Below are positions 9,590-19,880 of a DNA stretch of 35,112 nucleotides, piece by piece. This stretch comes from Chara braunii (lineage: Eukaryota > Streptophyta > Charophyceae > Charales > Characeae), in assembly GCA_003427395.1 (NCBI GenBank), contig BFEA01000308.1:1237032-1272143 (forward strand), in the 5' to 3' direction. A program made the position numbers and the translations under genes. The stretch's first letter is position 1. Each line of letters starts with the position of its first letter. The notes under the pieces are model-generated. The model had not been told where the DNA came from, searched no databases, and was given only the letters and a program-made list of their open reading frames with translations.

Positions 9590-10140
9590 CCCCAGTACTG
9601 GAGCGCTGAAGACAAAGCTGGAGCTATGGTGGCCCTAGGTGAGTCATCAGGTAAGTCCCAGTGTCTGGCCTCCGCTGCTCTCCCGCTGCAGTCTCCGCTG
9701 CAGCCTCCACGATCACCACCTCTGGCCGACCGGTACTGTGCTCAGCGCTGACGACCAACGCAGCATAACGCTGAACAGTAGCTCACACTAACCTGCATAG
9801 TGAGAGGCAGACCGGTCTATAAGTACTACTGGTCTGGCCTCTCCTGGGTCCTACTGGCCTAAACGTGAGGCCCAGAACGAATGGCCTGGAAATCAATCAG
9901 GCTGTACACTTGGATCGAATATGATGGTCCAAGTGTGGCCTAGAAAAAAAAAGGAGGCCAGGGCCTGAACCGTTACCGGTACCAGGGCCTGGCCCGGCCG
10001 AACCTGGTGTGGGCCTAAAATGGCCCTCTCTCTGGCCTGAACAGACCCAGGCCCTACTTCTGGGGCCAAAACCTAATGCACCCGACCGAAGCTAAGTCCC
10101 TACCCCTTCCTACGTACCTGACGGGTCCTACTGGGCCCTT
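9590..10140 (+). mobile_element. LTR-like dispersed repeat with splice-donor motif
   Basis: It follows a CT tract and contains gaagacaaagctggagctatgg, then CAG|GTAAGT at 9648-9656. A C/T-rich stretch comes next, then the TATA-like ctataagtactactggtctggcc (about 9817) and ggcctg-rich sequence. The order matches 3.3-4.1 kb and 26.0-26.6 kb; the words aagctggagctatgg and ctggcctccgc are shared with the latter. No protein is encoded. Borders not determined. Confidence 0.45.
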
Positions 10141-11093
10141 GTGGGATCTGCACATGCCACACTTCTCTGTATGGTGCCAGAAATGTTCTGGTCTGCACCA
10201 CTACCTCTGAGTCTTGAACGAAAAATGACAACCACATGCAGCCACTGGGCTCCTTTTCTACAGCAGCTATGGCTGAACACTCTCCAGGTAAGTTTCCTCT
10301 TCCCCCAAACTTTGGATCCCTCCTCTTCTCTCCCTAATCTATGGTGCATCAGCTCCTCCTACTGGGTATGGCTACCACTTCCTCGGTCACTTTAACTATG
10401 GCAGCCGTACGATATCTCCACAGAGCTAGCGCACTGGTTCCCAACAGCACTCCAACAAGTGCAAGGCAAAATGCATGTACAAGCCGGGGCAGGGCCAGAT
10501 TTCATAGTGTTGACTCTGCCCGACCAGCGTCAGATCGCATCCTCGGATGACTTAGATTCTCGATCTGAACGGCCAAGAATTTGTTCCAGCCAGTGTGTGT
10601 CTCAAGCCGCTGAGCCCTGGAAGTTTCCGAAAACTGTACCGAGCCTTTGGATTGTGTGGGATCTGTGGCTGCAGTTGACTTCTGAGCAATTCTTGACTAT
10701 TGGACTTCTGGGTCTGGGCTGGGCCTGACTGTTGATTTCGCTAGGGCCTACTTTGTGACTGCTACAGGCCCTGGGCACCTCGATTTGACCCTCCAATCCA
10801 GATCTACCAACCTAAGGACTTCTAGAGACTCTTCACAGACTGCAGATCAAACTTCTCACCACTGAACCGACTTGATCAAAAGTTATGACATTTAGACTGC
10901 GTTTTTTTTTCCCGACTTTTCGCAATCCTGGACTCTGACTGGCCCATATTCTACCAGACGTATGGCCACAGTTATGACTCTGCTATTTCTCATGCCCAGC
11001 CTTGACTGAGACCTCAAAGTTCAAACGCATGTTCCTGTGGTGGGATTTAAACCCGGGTCACTGCAGAGGACTTACCCGGATTTTACTTATTAA
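10141..11093. other. Repeat-like region with a second donor word
   Basis: This contains agcagctatggctgaacac followed by CAG|GTAAGT at 10285-10293, again a gctatggc word just before the donor. The rest (10400-11090) has short ORFs without domains and several ggcctg/cctgggc words like the neighbouring repeat. It may be a nested copy of the same family. No gene recognised. Confidence 0.35.
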
Positions 11094-11290
11094 GTTATTA
11101 TTTAATATTTATATTATTATAATTTATTATTTATATTCTTATTATTTATATTATTGTTATTTATATTATTATTATTTATATTATTTTATTTTATTTTATT
11201 TTATTAAATAAACAGGTCCTTATGGTCCAGCCTCCACATCGATTCTGGGGAGCATGAGTCCAGTTCCTTTTCTGCTGGCAAGCCACATGG
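11094..11290 (-). mobile_element. LINE-family 3' end with AT-rich tail, minus strand
   Basis: Read on the minus strand: cttgccagcagaaaaggaac, tggactcatgctccccag, aatcgatgtggaggc, then a long A/T-rich tail at 11094-11215 made of ataaaat and aataat units. The first words match the 3' ends at 22.9 kb (cttgccagtggaataggaac, tggactgatgctccccag) and 7.6 kb. The tail is probably an expanded and mutated poly(A). Confidence 0.7.
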
Positions 11291-12228
11291 TAAGATCTTG
11301 TTTTTTTCTTTTTCTTTTGTTTTTACATGATGAATCAATGATCATGTATGCTATCATGTCTCCATACACAGAAAAGACTGGAATCCACGGTTTGTTGCAA
11401 ACAACACACCTTGCAGCCATTTCCATGGCTCTCATCGCAGCAAAGAGATGGGCACCTTTAAACCACCACTTCCTCCAAGCGTCCTTTTGACGAGGCGGAG
11501 TCGAACTGCGCACCAACGGGGGGCTGAAGCGCCAGTGCGGCGTTTTTTTTTTTCTTTTCCTTTGTGGTCCGGTAGCGCCCAGCCTCCACCGGCTTCCGAA
11601 GAATGTGGTAAAGGGTACTTCACGACTTAGCCTCCCAGCCTGAAAGATAGTGGTGGTTTAAGGGGGCGGGGGGGAGGGAGGGTTGTGTATTCAACTATGG
11701 AAAAGCCCCTGCAGCTTCCCCACAGAAAAGAGGAGACAGGTGAAGGTGGGTTATTGCAAGAACAGGCACATAATTTTTTTAGAGATAGAAAGAATCATGG
11801 CATAGAAAGAATCATGGCAGACCTGCTCCAAAATCCTAATCACTCACAACACCTACCCACCTAAAAGCCCACCAATCCGAATCCCTGTCACCCTACCTAC
11901 CTATATGACCGTCTGATCTCTGATGTTCCTTCCCTCTCCCTCCCTGCTCCAATTGTTTGACTGTGATGGTTCTGCAATAGAGAAGGATCTAGCCGTCTCC
12001 AGCATTCAGAACTTAATCTTTAGAAAATTCCACTGATCATGCAACAACAAATAGTATACAAGTCAACTGAGAAGCACACAGGTAGACACATCCAGACAAC
12101 AGCCTTATTTTCCCCATCGACAGTTATTACCGCAATCAGCCATTGGGAGAGGCGGGCAGGGGAGGACAGCATCAGCAAGCGAAACTGTTAATCCAGGGTT
12201 TCAAAACCAAAGCAAGGACACAATGGAA
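11291..12228. other. No recognisable gene
   Basis: Contains T-rich stretches near 11300 and 11545, a G-run at about 11660-11680 and short overlapping ORFs. Nothing with a recognisable domain or terminus was found. Confidence 0.5.
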
Positions 12229-12600
12229 GAAGGGAGGTACAGAGGGAGGGAAGCGGGAGGGACAGAAGGGAGGGACGAAGAGAGGAAGAGAGGAAGAGAG
12301 GAAGAGAGGAAGAGAGGAAGAGAGAGAGATTGAGTGAGGGAGGCAGGGATGAAAGGAAGAAGGAAGGAAGGAAGGAAGGAAGGAAGGAAGGAAGGAAGGA
12401 AGGAAGGAAGGAAGGAAGAAAGGAAGGAAGGAAGGAAGGAAGGAAGGAAGGAAGGAAGAAAGGAAGGAAGGAAGGAAGGAAGGAAGGAAGGAAGGAAGGA
12501 AAGGAAGGCAGGGAGGGAGGGAGGGAAGGTACGGAGAGAGGAAGGGAGGGAGGGAGGGAGGGAGGCAGGGAGCGAGGGACGGACGGACGGGTTTGAGTGT
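12229..12600. repeat. Purine (GGAA)n / (GAAGAGAG)n array
   Basis: Starts with gaagagag units, then a long ggaa tract (about 12354-12510) and ggga units, ending in ggacggacgg. Frames across it give Lys-Glu-Gly-Arg repeats and are artefacts. Confidence 0.95.
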
Positions 12601-12679
12601 GTGTGCGAGTGGGTTGTGTGTGGTGTGTGGGAGAGTGCTGCCCTTCGACCCTGTTGTTACTCAATGGGGGTGGGACAAG

Positions 12680-12741
12680 GAAGAAAGGAAGGAAGGAAGG
12701 AAGGAAGGAAGGAAGGAAGGAAGGAAGGAAGGAAGGAAGGA

Positions 12742-12792
<51 letters not shown>

Positions 12793-12793
12793 C
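12680..12793. repeat. (GGAA)n switching to (GGCA)n
   Basis: About 15 ggaa units run without interruption into about 12 ggca units, the switch lying near 12743. One base change per unit has spread along half of the array. Confidence 0.95.
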
Positions 12794-13510
12794 AAGAATG
12801 AAGAAAGGAAGTAAATGAATAGTCCCAAGACAAGGGGAGCACAACCAAGGATGGAGAAAAAGCATGGGTGAAAGAGAAGGAAGAGGAAAAGACAAATCGC
12901 AATGATTACCCGTTGTACAAGAGTGGACTTTTTCGGCTTCCCTACATATCGATGTCCTGTGATCTTCATGAAGTCTTCCTGGATCTCTTTACGACTAAGA
13001 AGTAAGTATAGCTTTGGCAATTTCAATGGGGGAGGAGGTTCCAGCTCTTCGACTTTATGCCTCTGCGCAACCCTTCTCGACCTCTTCATCCCCCTCCCAG
13101 CACTGATAACAAGAGAATCGACATCCTGTCTGTGTTCCACAGAAAAGACCGACAGAACAAGATCTTCAGCAAAAGTGATGGCCACCGTAACCTAACCAAC
13201 ACTTCAACCCATAAGGGGCTTTGCATTCCTATTTGTTTCCTCCCCCCCCCCCCCCCCCACCCTCCCCATACACAACAACATACAATCAAGACGTTGCATA
13301 AAATCAGTAGTTTGCGGCAAGCATATGGTGCCTTTCTGTCTGCCCGACAAGCCCTGAACCTTTCTTGAAGTTTCTTCCATGACTTCATTTTCTTTTCGAT
13401 CTGACCGATCGACTGACCAACCAACAGACACACACAAATTGGAAAAAAAGGCAGATGGATGGCCCGACGGATGGATAGACAGACATACAGAAAGGCAGAG
13501 AGATTCAAAC
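12794..13510. other. No recognisable gene
   Basis: Contains a C-run near 13241-13258. Several ORFs overlap on both strands without domain signature. Confidence 0.5.
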
Positions 13511-13619
13511 TACCGTCTTTCCCCGAACATAAGGCACCAGGAAAATGAATGTATACAAGCTAGCTTCCCGGTCCGATACAGTCAAGATGGGTATGCGTCA
13601 TGTTCGAGGGAAGACGGTA
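13511..13619. mobile_element. MITE, 109 bp, terminal inverted repeats
   Basis: Left end taccgtctttccccgaacat and right end atgttcgagggaagacggta are near-perfect inverted repeats. The ends begin and finish with TA, compatible with a TA target duplication if the repeat proper starts ccgtctt. The interior (gaatgtatacaagcta) matches the 112-bp element at 31886. There is no coding capacity, so it would depend on a transposase elsewhere. Confidence 0.85.
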
Positions 13620-13970
13620 AGTATTACCAAGCTGGACGATACAGGCTTTCCATGCAATTGTCAACTCAACTAGTCATTTGCCACAGCAGTATGGAGGTGG
13701 GTCAGGGAAATGAGGGTGTAATTCTCCTATGAAAAGCACTTTTATGGAGATGTGCAAGGGACCTGACTGTCCACAACTTGCCAGAGTGTATCACATTGCA
13801 TGCCAAGATATCATTCACACAGATTTTGAAGCTTCACACAAAACAAAGCCGAGATGGGATGAGAACCAAGGTAGTGCAGCTTATATTATCACAACAACAT
13901 TATAAAGAGTATCTCGAGTTCAAGAGTAAAGCGCCGAATAGTATCTTAAGTCTCCCTCGTTCATCAACAC
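13620..13970. other. No recognisable gene
   Basis: Short stretch between the MITE and the LTR-like repeat. Nothing recognised. Confidence 0.5.
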
Positions 13971-14870
13971 CACAGGGGCCTGGCTCTGCCAGCGCCTCCT
14001 CCAGATGACAATGCAGCGCGGAACAGGTAAGTATCCACCATAGCCAACTCAGGAACCTGTCCCTCTCTCTCTCCTCTTGCTCTTCTCTCTCAAGATCCCT
14101 TGTCTTGGTCCTCTCGTCCCACCATGCATGCACACTCCTACTACGAGAATCTACTCTGAATGCTACTCACTGAAGACTACCTCTAACCCTTCTACATCTA
14201 CTAACATGCTGGCGCAGCTATGGCTGCTTCTGCCAGCCAGCGCCCAGCCCCTTCTCTCCTCTTGCGCAGCTTCTTCTGCCAGCGCTTCCTCAGCCTGCTA
14301 GCGCACAAGTGCTTTCAGCACTTCCACGCAACAATGCCACTGGAGATCTGTCATGTGGGGAGGCTGGCCTGGTTTCTTATACTGCTGGCCTCCCTTCGCG
14401 AGGTCTGCATTGGCACACTTGGGTCTTCCCTGTCCCAGACCTCTGCAGTGTGTGTCCCAGTACCTTTTCCTTCAGGGTCTGCTGCTGCGGCGGCCTTCAG
14501 GCCTGAATTTTGGACTTCTTACCTGTATCTAGACTTTCCCTTTGACTTGAATCTGAACTGGGACCTCACACACTTACTGCACGAACAGACACATCTATTG
14601 CACGAACAGACATGACTAGCACACCCTCTGGATGAACAGATGTGTCTCTCACAATTGAATACTGCAACTGTTCGTCCAGGGGCACAACCGTGACCTTCGA
14701 CATGACTTTTGCTTTAGTTAGGATGTGACTTTTGACCCAGAGCACATGCCTTTTGATCTGCTTTTCACGAGTTGGGCTCTGGCCGAGTGACTCCACTATG
14801 CTGCATTCGTCATTCAGGGTCTGAATCGGGTAAAGGCCCTTTTAGATGAGACCACTTGCAAAGATAAATC
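13971..14870 (+). mobile_element. LTR-like repeat upstream of the gypsy element
   Basis: It shows the family order on the plus strand: acag|gtaagt with the donor at 14027-14032, CT-rich sequence, gcagctatggctgcttctgcc, then gcgcacaagtgctt-tcagcacttcc, the TATA-like cttatactgctggcc (about 14378) and ggcctg-rich sequence. Its position directly before the gag frames makes it a candidate 5' LTR, but no matching 3' LTR was found after 19.9 kb. No primer-binding site complementary to a tRNA 3' end is obvious before gag. The link is therefore unproven. Confidence 0.4.
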
Positions 14871-14922
14871 TCACAAAACAATAAAAAGTTTTGGAACTTT
14901 TTTTTTATATCTTTCCTTTGAG

Positions 14923-16228
14923 ATGATTGATCGCACTTCAATGGAAATTTCATGGGACTGTGGTGGCATTAGTGACACCTTACAGCCAACTGTCGACTTA
15001 TGTGCCACCTCACATCGCAACCAGTTACTCGACCAAATCAGACTCCAGTTCGCAGTTTTATGTGCCACTGCCCACCGTCAAGATGAGTGTGTCGAGGGAT
15101 ATGCACAACAACTAGAAGGAATATTCACCTCGAAATTAATAGACACCCTCGCCACAATGAAGTCAGGAGGTGGTGGTGGAGGTGGAGATGACAGTGGTGA
15201 TGATGGGAAGGGAGGCAAAGGCCCTAAAAAGGAAGGAGATCCGAAGGGGAAAGAAAGACCATCCAAAGGGAGAGAGAGGAGAGAGAAAAAGGGAAGAATT
15301 TTTCTATCAGTGGGAGGCGCACATGGGCACCTACCTGTACAGACAGTTGATACCATACTTCCTGGCCCTAAAGAATCGGTTTGAGGACAAAAACCTGGCC
15401 AGACGTACCGAGCATCTGATCCTCAACATAGCCGATCGAAAATGGAAGATTGTGTTGGCACTTAAGGCCACTATGGACGAACTTGCAGTACCCCGAGCAT
15501 GGTCTCACTCCAGCGCAGATCTTGAACAACTTTGCACGGGCACTTCCCGGACCCCATCGATCCCAACTGTATGCCCAAACCAAGGAAGAGCGCATGACAT
15601 ACGAAAAATTTAGTAAGATGGCCGTAGACCACGTCGGCTTCCTCCAAAAGGCAAACTATTGCCATTACTGGAAGGACTTACAGAAAGGAGGTCACTGGAA
15701 GAACAAGACGATATCTGGGAGCATAGCCGGAAAGGATAGTCTTCTGGTCACGTTCGAGGGTGGTGGAGTTGAGGAACTGCCCTATGAAAACATAGATTAC
15801 GGACTGGAAGAGTTTAACAGCAACCAAGTAGCCCAGGGAGGGGACTATTCGGCTGCTGCAGCCCGCGGGGGAGGGCGCGAAGAAGGAAGCGGAGGTCGAG
15901 GAAGAGGAGGTCGAGGAAGAGGTGGAGGAAGAGGAGGTGGCACCCAGGGGAGTAGTAGCAAAGCGAGCTATTACGCGGGAGGTAGGGGTTATCGTTCCCT
16001 GCAAGGTAGACGCGGTTCCTCCTCCATAGGTGGAAGAGGTAGAGGGCGCAGTCCATGGCCAGAACATCTAGGAATTGCAGACGGGGGAGTCATGGAAAGA
16101 GATGGGCATCGAGAAATCTTTGTGTGAGAAAAGGCTTAAGGCCAACCAATGCCTAAAATGTGGTGATCCCAACCACATTGTTTGTTTCTTCCTTGACTAC
16201 AGACATCCAAAAGGGAGCAGCCAGTAGG
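14923..16228 (+). pseudogene. gag: Gag polyprotein, frameshifted
   Basis: Three consecutive frames carry it. 15170-15613 contains FYQWEAHMGTYLYRQLIPYF and LNIADRKWKIVLALKATMDE. The frame then shifts near 15490 into 15450-16127, which holds LTPAQILNNFARALPGPHRS and EERMTYEKFSKMAVDHVGF. This second frame ends in an Arg-Gly-rich tail (GGRGRGGRGRGGG, about 15890-15945), an RGG-like RNA-binding segment. A further frame from 16103 gives CLKCGDPNHIVC (about 16168-16203), a degenerate CCHC zinc knuckle with shortened last spacing, and ends at a stop at 16226-16228. Gag forms the particle shell and packages RNA. The earliest frame (14923-15384) includes a low-complexity Gly/Asp/Lys linker and is of uncertain coding status. 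The element's true start codon cannot be fixed. Confidence 0.75.
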
Positions 16229-16316
16229 AGTCGTAGTCGCTCCTATTGGACCTTCAGGCACAGACATACAGACAGAAGCACACGCTGAACAGGCACCCTC
16301 CTATCTGAAGGCCCCT

Positions 16317-16700
16317 ATGGCAGAGACTGACGTAGACCCCCACCCAGTTAGCTGTCCGGAGACCGCTTGTGCTAGGGTCTCTCTGGGTGGTTCCCTCGCA
16401 GGCATCGGTGATGAGCTGATCACTTGTCCCCAAGCTTGGGCCGAAATGAAGGAGAAGAGTAAAGGGCGGCTAATTTTCGCAAATGTAGAAATTAGTAGGG
16501 AACGAGTAGGCGCGGTAGTTGATAGTGGATCTACGCGTAGCTACATTAGCCGAAGGGGATTGCAGAAGATGCACCTTGGCATGAAGGTTATGAAATTGGA
16601 CGAGCCGGTCGTGAGCAGACTCGACAATCGCGAAATGAGAGTTGAAGAGTACGTTGAAGTGGTAAAAGCATACTTCCGGTTGGGAGGGGGAACAAGGTAG
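16317..16700 (+). pseudogene. Retropepsin-type aspartic protease region
   Basis: The 127-residue frame carries GAVVDSGSTRSYISRR around residue 69. DSGS matches the D-S/T-G catalytic triplet of retroviral-type aspartic proteases (DSGA or DSGS in plant gypsy elements), with the usual S-x-I following. Retropepsins act as dimers and cut Gag-Pol. The frame ends at a stop (16698-16700). The C-terminal half of the protease continues in another frame from 16709, where FDLILGMDW is the conserved second motif. A small indel near 16695 therefore separates the halves. Confidence 0.8.
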
Positions 16701-16708
16701 AGAGAGTT

Positions 16709-17287
16709 TTGCATCCCCTGACCCCCTTAGTGGAGGACAGACTACCTTTTGACCTTATTCTAGGGATGGATTGGGGAGAGGCTGTGAGGGCTGATGTGAA
16801 GATGGGCGAGCATGAGTGCTGGCTACCCGGCCCTGAAGGACGTAGAAAGAAAATGCGGCTGTTTCACGAGTTTGGAGTAGAGTCCAATTTGTCCCTTTGT
16901 TGTATGAGTGCCCTTGCGTTCGCCAGGCACGTGGTCAAGGCCGAATTGGTTGACCAAGTCTTCGTAGCATATGTTAGACCGGTGAATGAGGGTAAGGAGG
17001 AGGAGGAGCCAACACCACCCACAGTTAAAAAACTGTTGAAAGAGTTAGCCGATGTGGGAGAGACCCCGACAGGAGTAGTGGAAAGCGAAATCAAGCACCG
17101 GATAGAGATAGAGCCCGATAGCAAAACTCCCAAGAGGCCCATCTGCCAAATGTCTCCCAAAGATCTCGATGAGTTGCGCAAGCAGCTTGATGATGGATTA
17201 AGCCCAGTTCATCACCATATGGCGCAGCAGTCCTATTTGTGCCTAAGGAGGGTGAACTGCAAATGTGCATTGACTATATGGGTTTAA
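16709..17287 (+). pseudogene. Protease C-terminus, linker and start of RT
   Basis: FDLILGMDW (residues 14-22) is the conserved segment at the end of gypsy proteases. Near residue 125 onward, a stretch with HRIEIEPDSKTPKRP and then MSPKDLDELRKQLDDG is the typical entry to Ty3/gypsy reverse transcriptase: the 'RP-Y-MSP-EL-ELRKQL' block. After VHHHMAQQSYLCLRR the frame leaves the RT reading near 17228, and the true continuation is in the frame starting at 17239. One indel separates them. Confidence 0.8.
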
Positions 17288-17880
17288 ACACGATTACGGT
17301 GAAGAACGCAGAACCGTTGCCTCGGATAGATGATCTGCTGGATAGGGTGCAGGGATGCAAGTATTTTTCCAAGATTGACTTGAAACCCGGCTACCATCAG
17401 ATTGAGGTGCAGCCCGTAGATCAACACAAAACAGCTTTTACGACTCGCTACAGCCACTACGAGTTTGTGGTCATGTCGTTTGGTCTGAGGAATGCCCCTG
17501 CTACCTTCCAAAGATGCATGAACGATCTCTTCCCTGAATGGCTACATAAGTTTGTAGTCGTTTATCTAGACGATATTTTGATTTTTAGCAAAACTTTAGA
17601 GGAGCACCAGCAGCATTTGCGTTTGATCCTAGAAAAGTTGCGCACTGCGAAGTTCAAGGTGAAACCGAAGAATTGTGAATGGGTGAAGCAGCAAGTGCTA
17701 TATTTAGGCCACGTGTTAGATGGAGATGGAGTCAGACCGGAAGACGCAAAGATAGCAGCAATCAGAGATTGGCCAAAACCGCACACATTGACCGAACTGC
17801 AGTCCTTCTTACTTAGGATTAGCCAATTACTACTGAAAGTTCGTACAGAACTTCACAATGATTACCGCACCACTGCGTAA
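17239..17880 (+). pseudogene. pol: Reverse transcriptase domain
   Basis: This is an RNA-templated DNA polymerase. The frame opens with MCIDYMGLNTITVKN (RT motif around residues 9-23), then LPRIDDLLD, FSKIDLKPGYHQI with the first catalytic Asp at residue 47, MSFGLRNAPATFQ (79-91), and YLDDILIFSK with the YxDD box at 109-112. The end reads YLGHVLDGDGVRP. All three catalytic Asp positions are preserved. The last residues (after LTELQSFL) are out of frame: a shift near 17810 sends the sequence into the RNase H frame. The domain is recognisable end to end but not continuous with its neighbours. Confidence 0.93.
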
Positions 17881-18586
17881 ACTGCTGAGGAAGGAGACAG
17901 TTTGGAATTGGGACAAAGACTATACCTCAGCCTTCAAGAAAATGAAGAAGTCATTCATTGCGTACCCGGTCTTGAAAGTTGCAGACCCATCACTTTTGTT
18001 CATTGTCACGACTGACGCAAGCCAATATGGAATTGGCACCGTAGTCCAGCAGAAGGATGGAGAGGGGTATCGGCCCGTCAAGTTCATGTCTTGTAGGTTG
18101 CCTAGTGAGAAGGCCGCTGCGTCAACTTATGAGCGTGAGCTGTTCGCCTTGAGGGAGGCACTGAACCACTGGCGACACTATCTCCTAGGAAGGCACTTTA
18201 AAGTCTACTCTGACCACGAGACCCTACGCCGGTTGAAAACCCAAGCCCGGATGACCCCTAAGTTGACTAGATGGGCTGGGGAGATGGATCAATTTGACTT
18301 TGAGGTAAAGCCAGTTAAGGGCAAGTACAACGTCGTCGCTGATGCGTTGGGTAGGCACGCAGACTTTTTCGGTGCCATCGTGACTTACCTAGATGCAGGT
18401 ACCAAACTGAGCAACAGGTCAAGGCTGCATATGCTAATGACCCCATTTACAGCGAGCTCATCACCCATGTGCAGAAGGCACCACACACCGTCCCAGATTA
18501 CCGAATTACCGATGGATTACTGTTTGAGAAGAGTGTTCGTTTTGATCGCCTGTGCATTCCGAATGAGGAAACTGTTAAAAGTATGA
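17858..18586 (+). pseudogene. pol: RNase H domain of gypsy pol
   Basis: It removes the RNA strand of the RNA-DNA hybrid during reverse transcription. All four expected acidic residues are present: Asp53 in TTDASQYGIG, Glu94 in YERELFAL, Asp119 in KVYSDHETL and Asp162 in NVVADALGR. The sequence around WRHYLLG (105-111) and MTPKLTRWA also matches gypsy elements. VADALGR has Gly where ADALSR is usual. About the last 70 residues, after DFFGAIV, lose similarity, so the reading frame shifts again before the integrase. Confidence 0.92.
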
Positions 18587-19240
18587 TCTTTGGAGAATGC
18601 CACGACACTGAAGGGCATTTCAGTTGGCGCAAGACTTATGCCAGTCTACTACGATCGTACACCTGGATTGGCATAAAGGCCGACTGTAATCATGTATCCA
18701 GGGTTGCCAAGTCTATCAACGGAACAAAAGTTCCACATAGGCACCGCTTGGTCTGCTGCGACCGTTGCCTGTTCCATCTGGTACTGGAGACTCGGTGTCC
18801 ATCGATTTTATGGACACGAAAGCCGCAATGGGAAGAATGAAGTTATGGTTGTGATTGATAGATTAAGTAAATTTATTGTTTTTTTATTCCGCTTACCGCT
18901 GAGGGAAAGACCAAATTAGTAATCGGAGAGTTCTTTAATCATTGGGTTAAGGATTACAGGCACCCTCTAACTATCGTTAGCGATAGAGATAGTCAGTTCA
19001 CAGCCGAGCACTAGCAGCAATTGATGAAGGTCTATGGGTCGAACTTGACCGTGTCATCCGGTAGGCACCCTGAGACTAACGACCAATCAGAACAATTGAA
19101 CAAACTGCTCCAACAAGTGCTGCGCATGTAAATTAGGCCCGACCAGGTTGATTGGGACGAACACCTTCCTAAAGTGCAGTCCATGCATAAAAGCTCAATG
19201 CATTTGTCTACAGCACGCACCCCCAACGAACTGCATAAAG
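18469..19240 (+). pseudogene. pol: Integrase: zinc-binding region and catalytic core
   Basis: The HHCC domain begins HDTEGHFSWRKTYASLLRSY (the 'HD-GH-G--KT' block). The Cys pair region survives only in another frame as GCQVYQRNK near 18700, one Cys being replaced by Tyr. The DDE core is spread over frames: VSIDFMDT holds the first Asp (18804-18806), VMVVIDRLSKF follows one frame over, VSDRDSQF holds the second Asp (18982-18984), and HPETNDQSEQLNK holds the Glu (19090-19092). The spacing between second Asp and Glu is exactly 35 residues, as in D,D35E integrases. In-frame stops at 19012 and about 19129 show inactivation. The enzyme joins cDNA ends into chromosomes. Confidence 0.88.
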
Positions 19241-19860
19241 GTTGGCAACCCTGGCGTCCGATTGATTGCCTAAACCCAGATCAGATCCACAGGTTGCCAC
19301 CCGGTACGAGAGAATTCGCTGTTCAGTATGAGAAAGACTTAGAGCAGGTCAAGAAGAACATAGTTAAAGCCCAGCATCAGATGGTAGAGCAGGCCAGCAA
19401 ACACCGACGTCCGTCGCAGTTTGCGGTCGGAGACTTGGTCTGGGTAAAGTCTAAGGACTTTGTTCCCGAAGAAGGGATCACGCAGAAACTGCTACCTGCA
19501 TATAGGGGGCCATGGCAAGTCTTAGATGTCAAAGGAGAGGCATATGGTTTTTCCACCCCACCTTCATACATATCCAGTATTCCACGCATCGAAGTTGCTT
19601 CCCTGTATTACAAACGACCAGTTCCTCTCTCGACGTTCCATGATTCCACCTGATATGGACGGAGGTTATGACATAGACCGAATAGTTGCTGAAGACGCTT
19701 TCCTTACAGGTCGCCGAGGGAGACCGCAAAGGCAATAAAAAGTTAGATTTGCCTATCAGGAACCCAGCGAAGACCGCTGGGTCCCCAGGGAGGAACTAAT
19801 ACAAACAGCCCCTCACATTGTCTCCTATTACGAGTGTATGTTCGATAAAATTATGATTTT
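19241..19860 (+). pseudogene. pol: Integrase C-terminus and chromodomain
   Basis: The frame 19174-19653 contains FAVGDLVWVKSKDF and YRGPWQVLDVKG, the beta-rich integrase C-terminal module with the GPW motif. Frame 19526-19738 adds VFHASKLLPC. Next come YDIDRIVAEDAFL, a stop (taa, about 19736), then VRFAYQEPSEDRWVPREELI and TAPHIVSYYE. This is the chromodomain-like tail ('I---R-----Y-V-W-----TW-P--L') that defines chromoviruses. A second relic of the same module lies at 4810-5180. At least one stop and one frameshift interrupt it. Confidence 0.82.
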
Positions 19861-19880
19861 TTCTCGAAGGACCACGAAAT

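Larger units (their letters stand above)
14871..19880 (+). mobile_element. Decayed Ty3/gypsy (chromovirus-type) retrotransposon
   Basis: Domain order on the plus strand is gag, zinc knuckle, protease, reverse transcriptase, RNase H, integrase, chromodomain. This is the Ty3/gypsy order, with integrase last. At least eight frame changes and several in-frame stops break the polyprotein, yet most catalytic motifs remain. That suggests moderate age and decay by small indels. LTRs were not firmly identified on either side. Confidence 0.9.

Noticed and set aside
11036-11060. tRNA T-arm-like word cccgggtttaaatccca on the minus strand
   Set aside because: Only three bases of the T stem pair and no acceptor stem, D arm or anticodon arm was found around it.
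12188-12895. Long Ser/Leu/Pro minus-strand ORF of 235 aa and its Lys-Glu-Gly-Arg counterparts
   Set aside because: Entirely the product of GGAA and GGCA repeats whose four-base period leaves all frames open.
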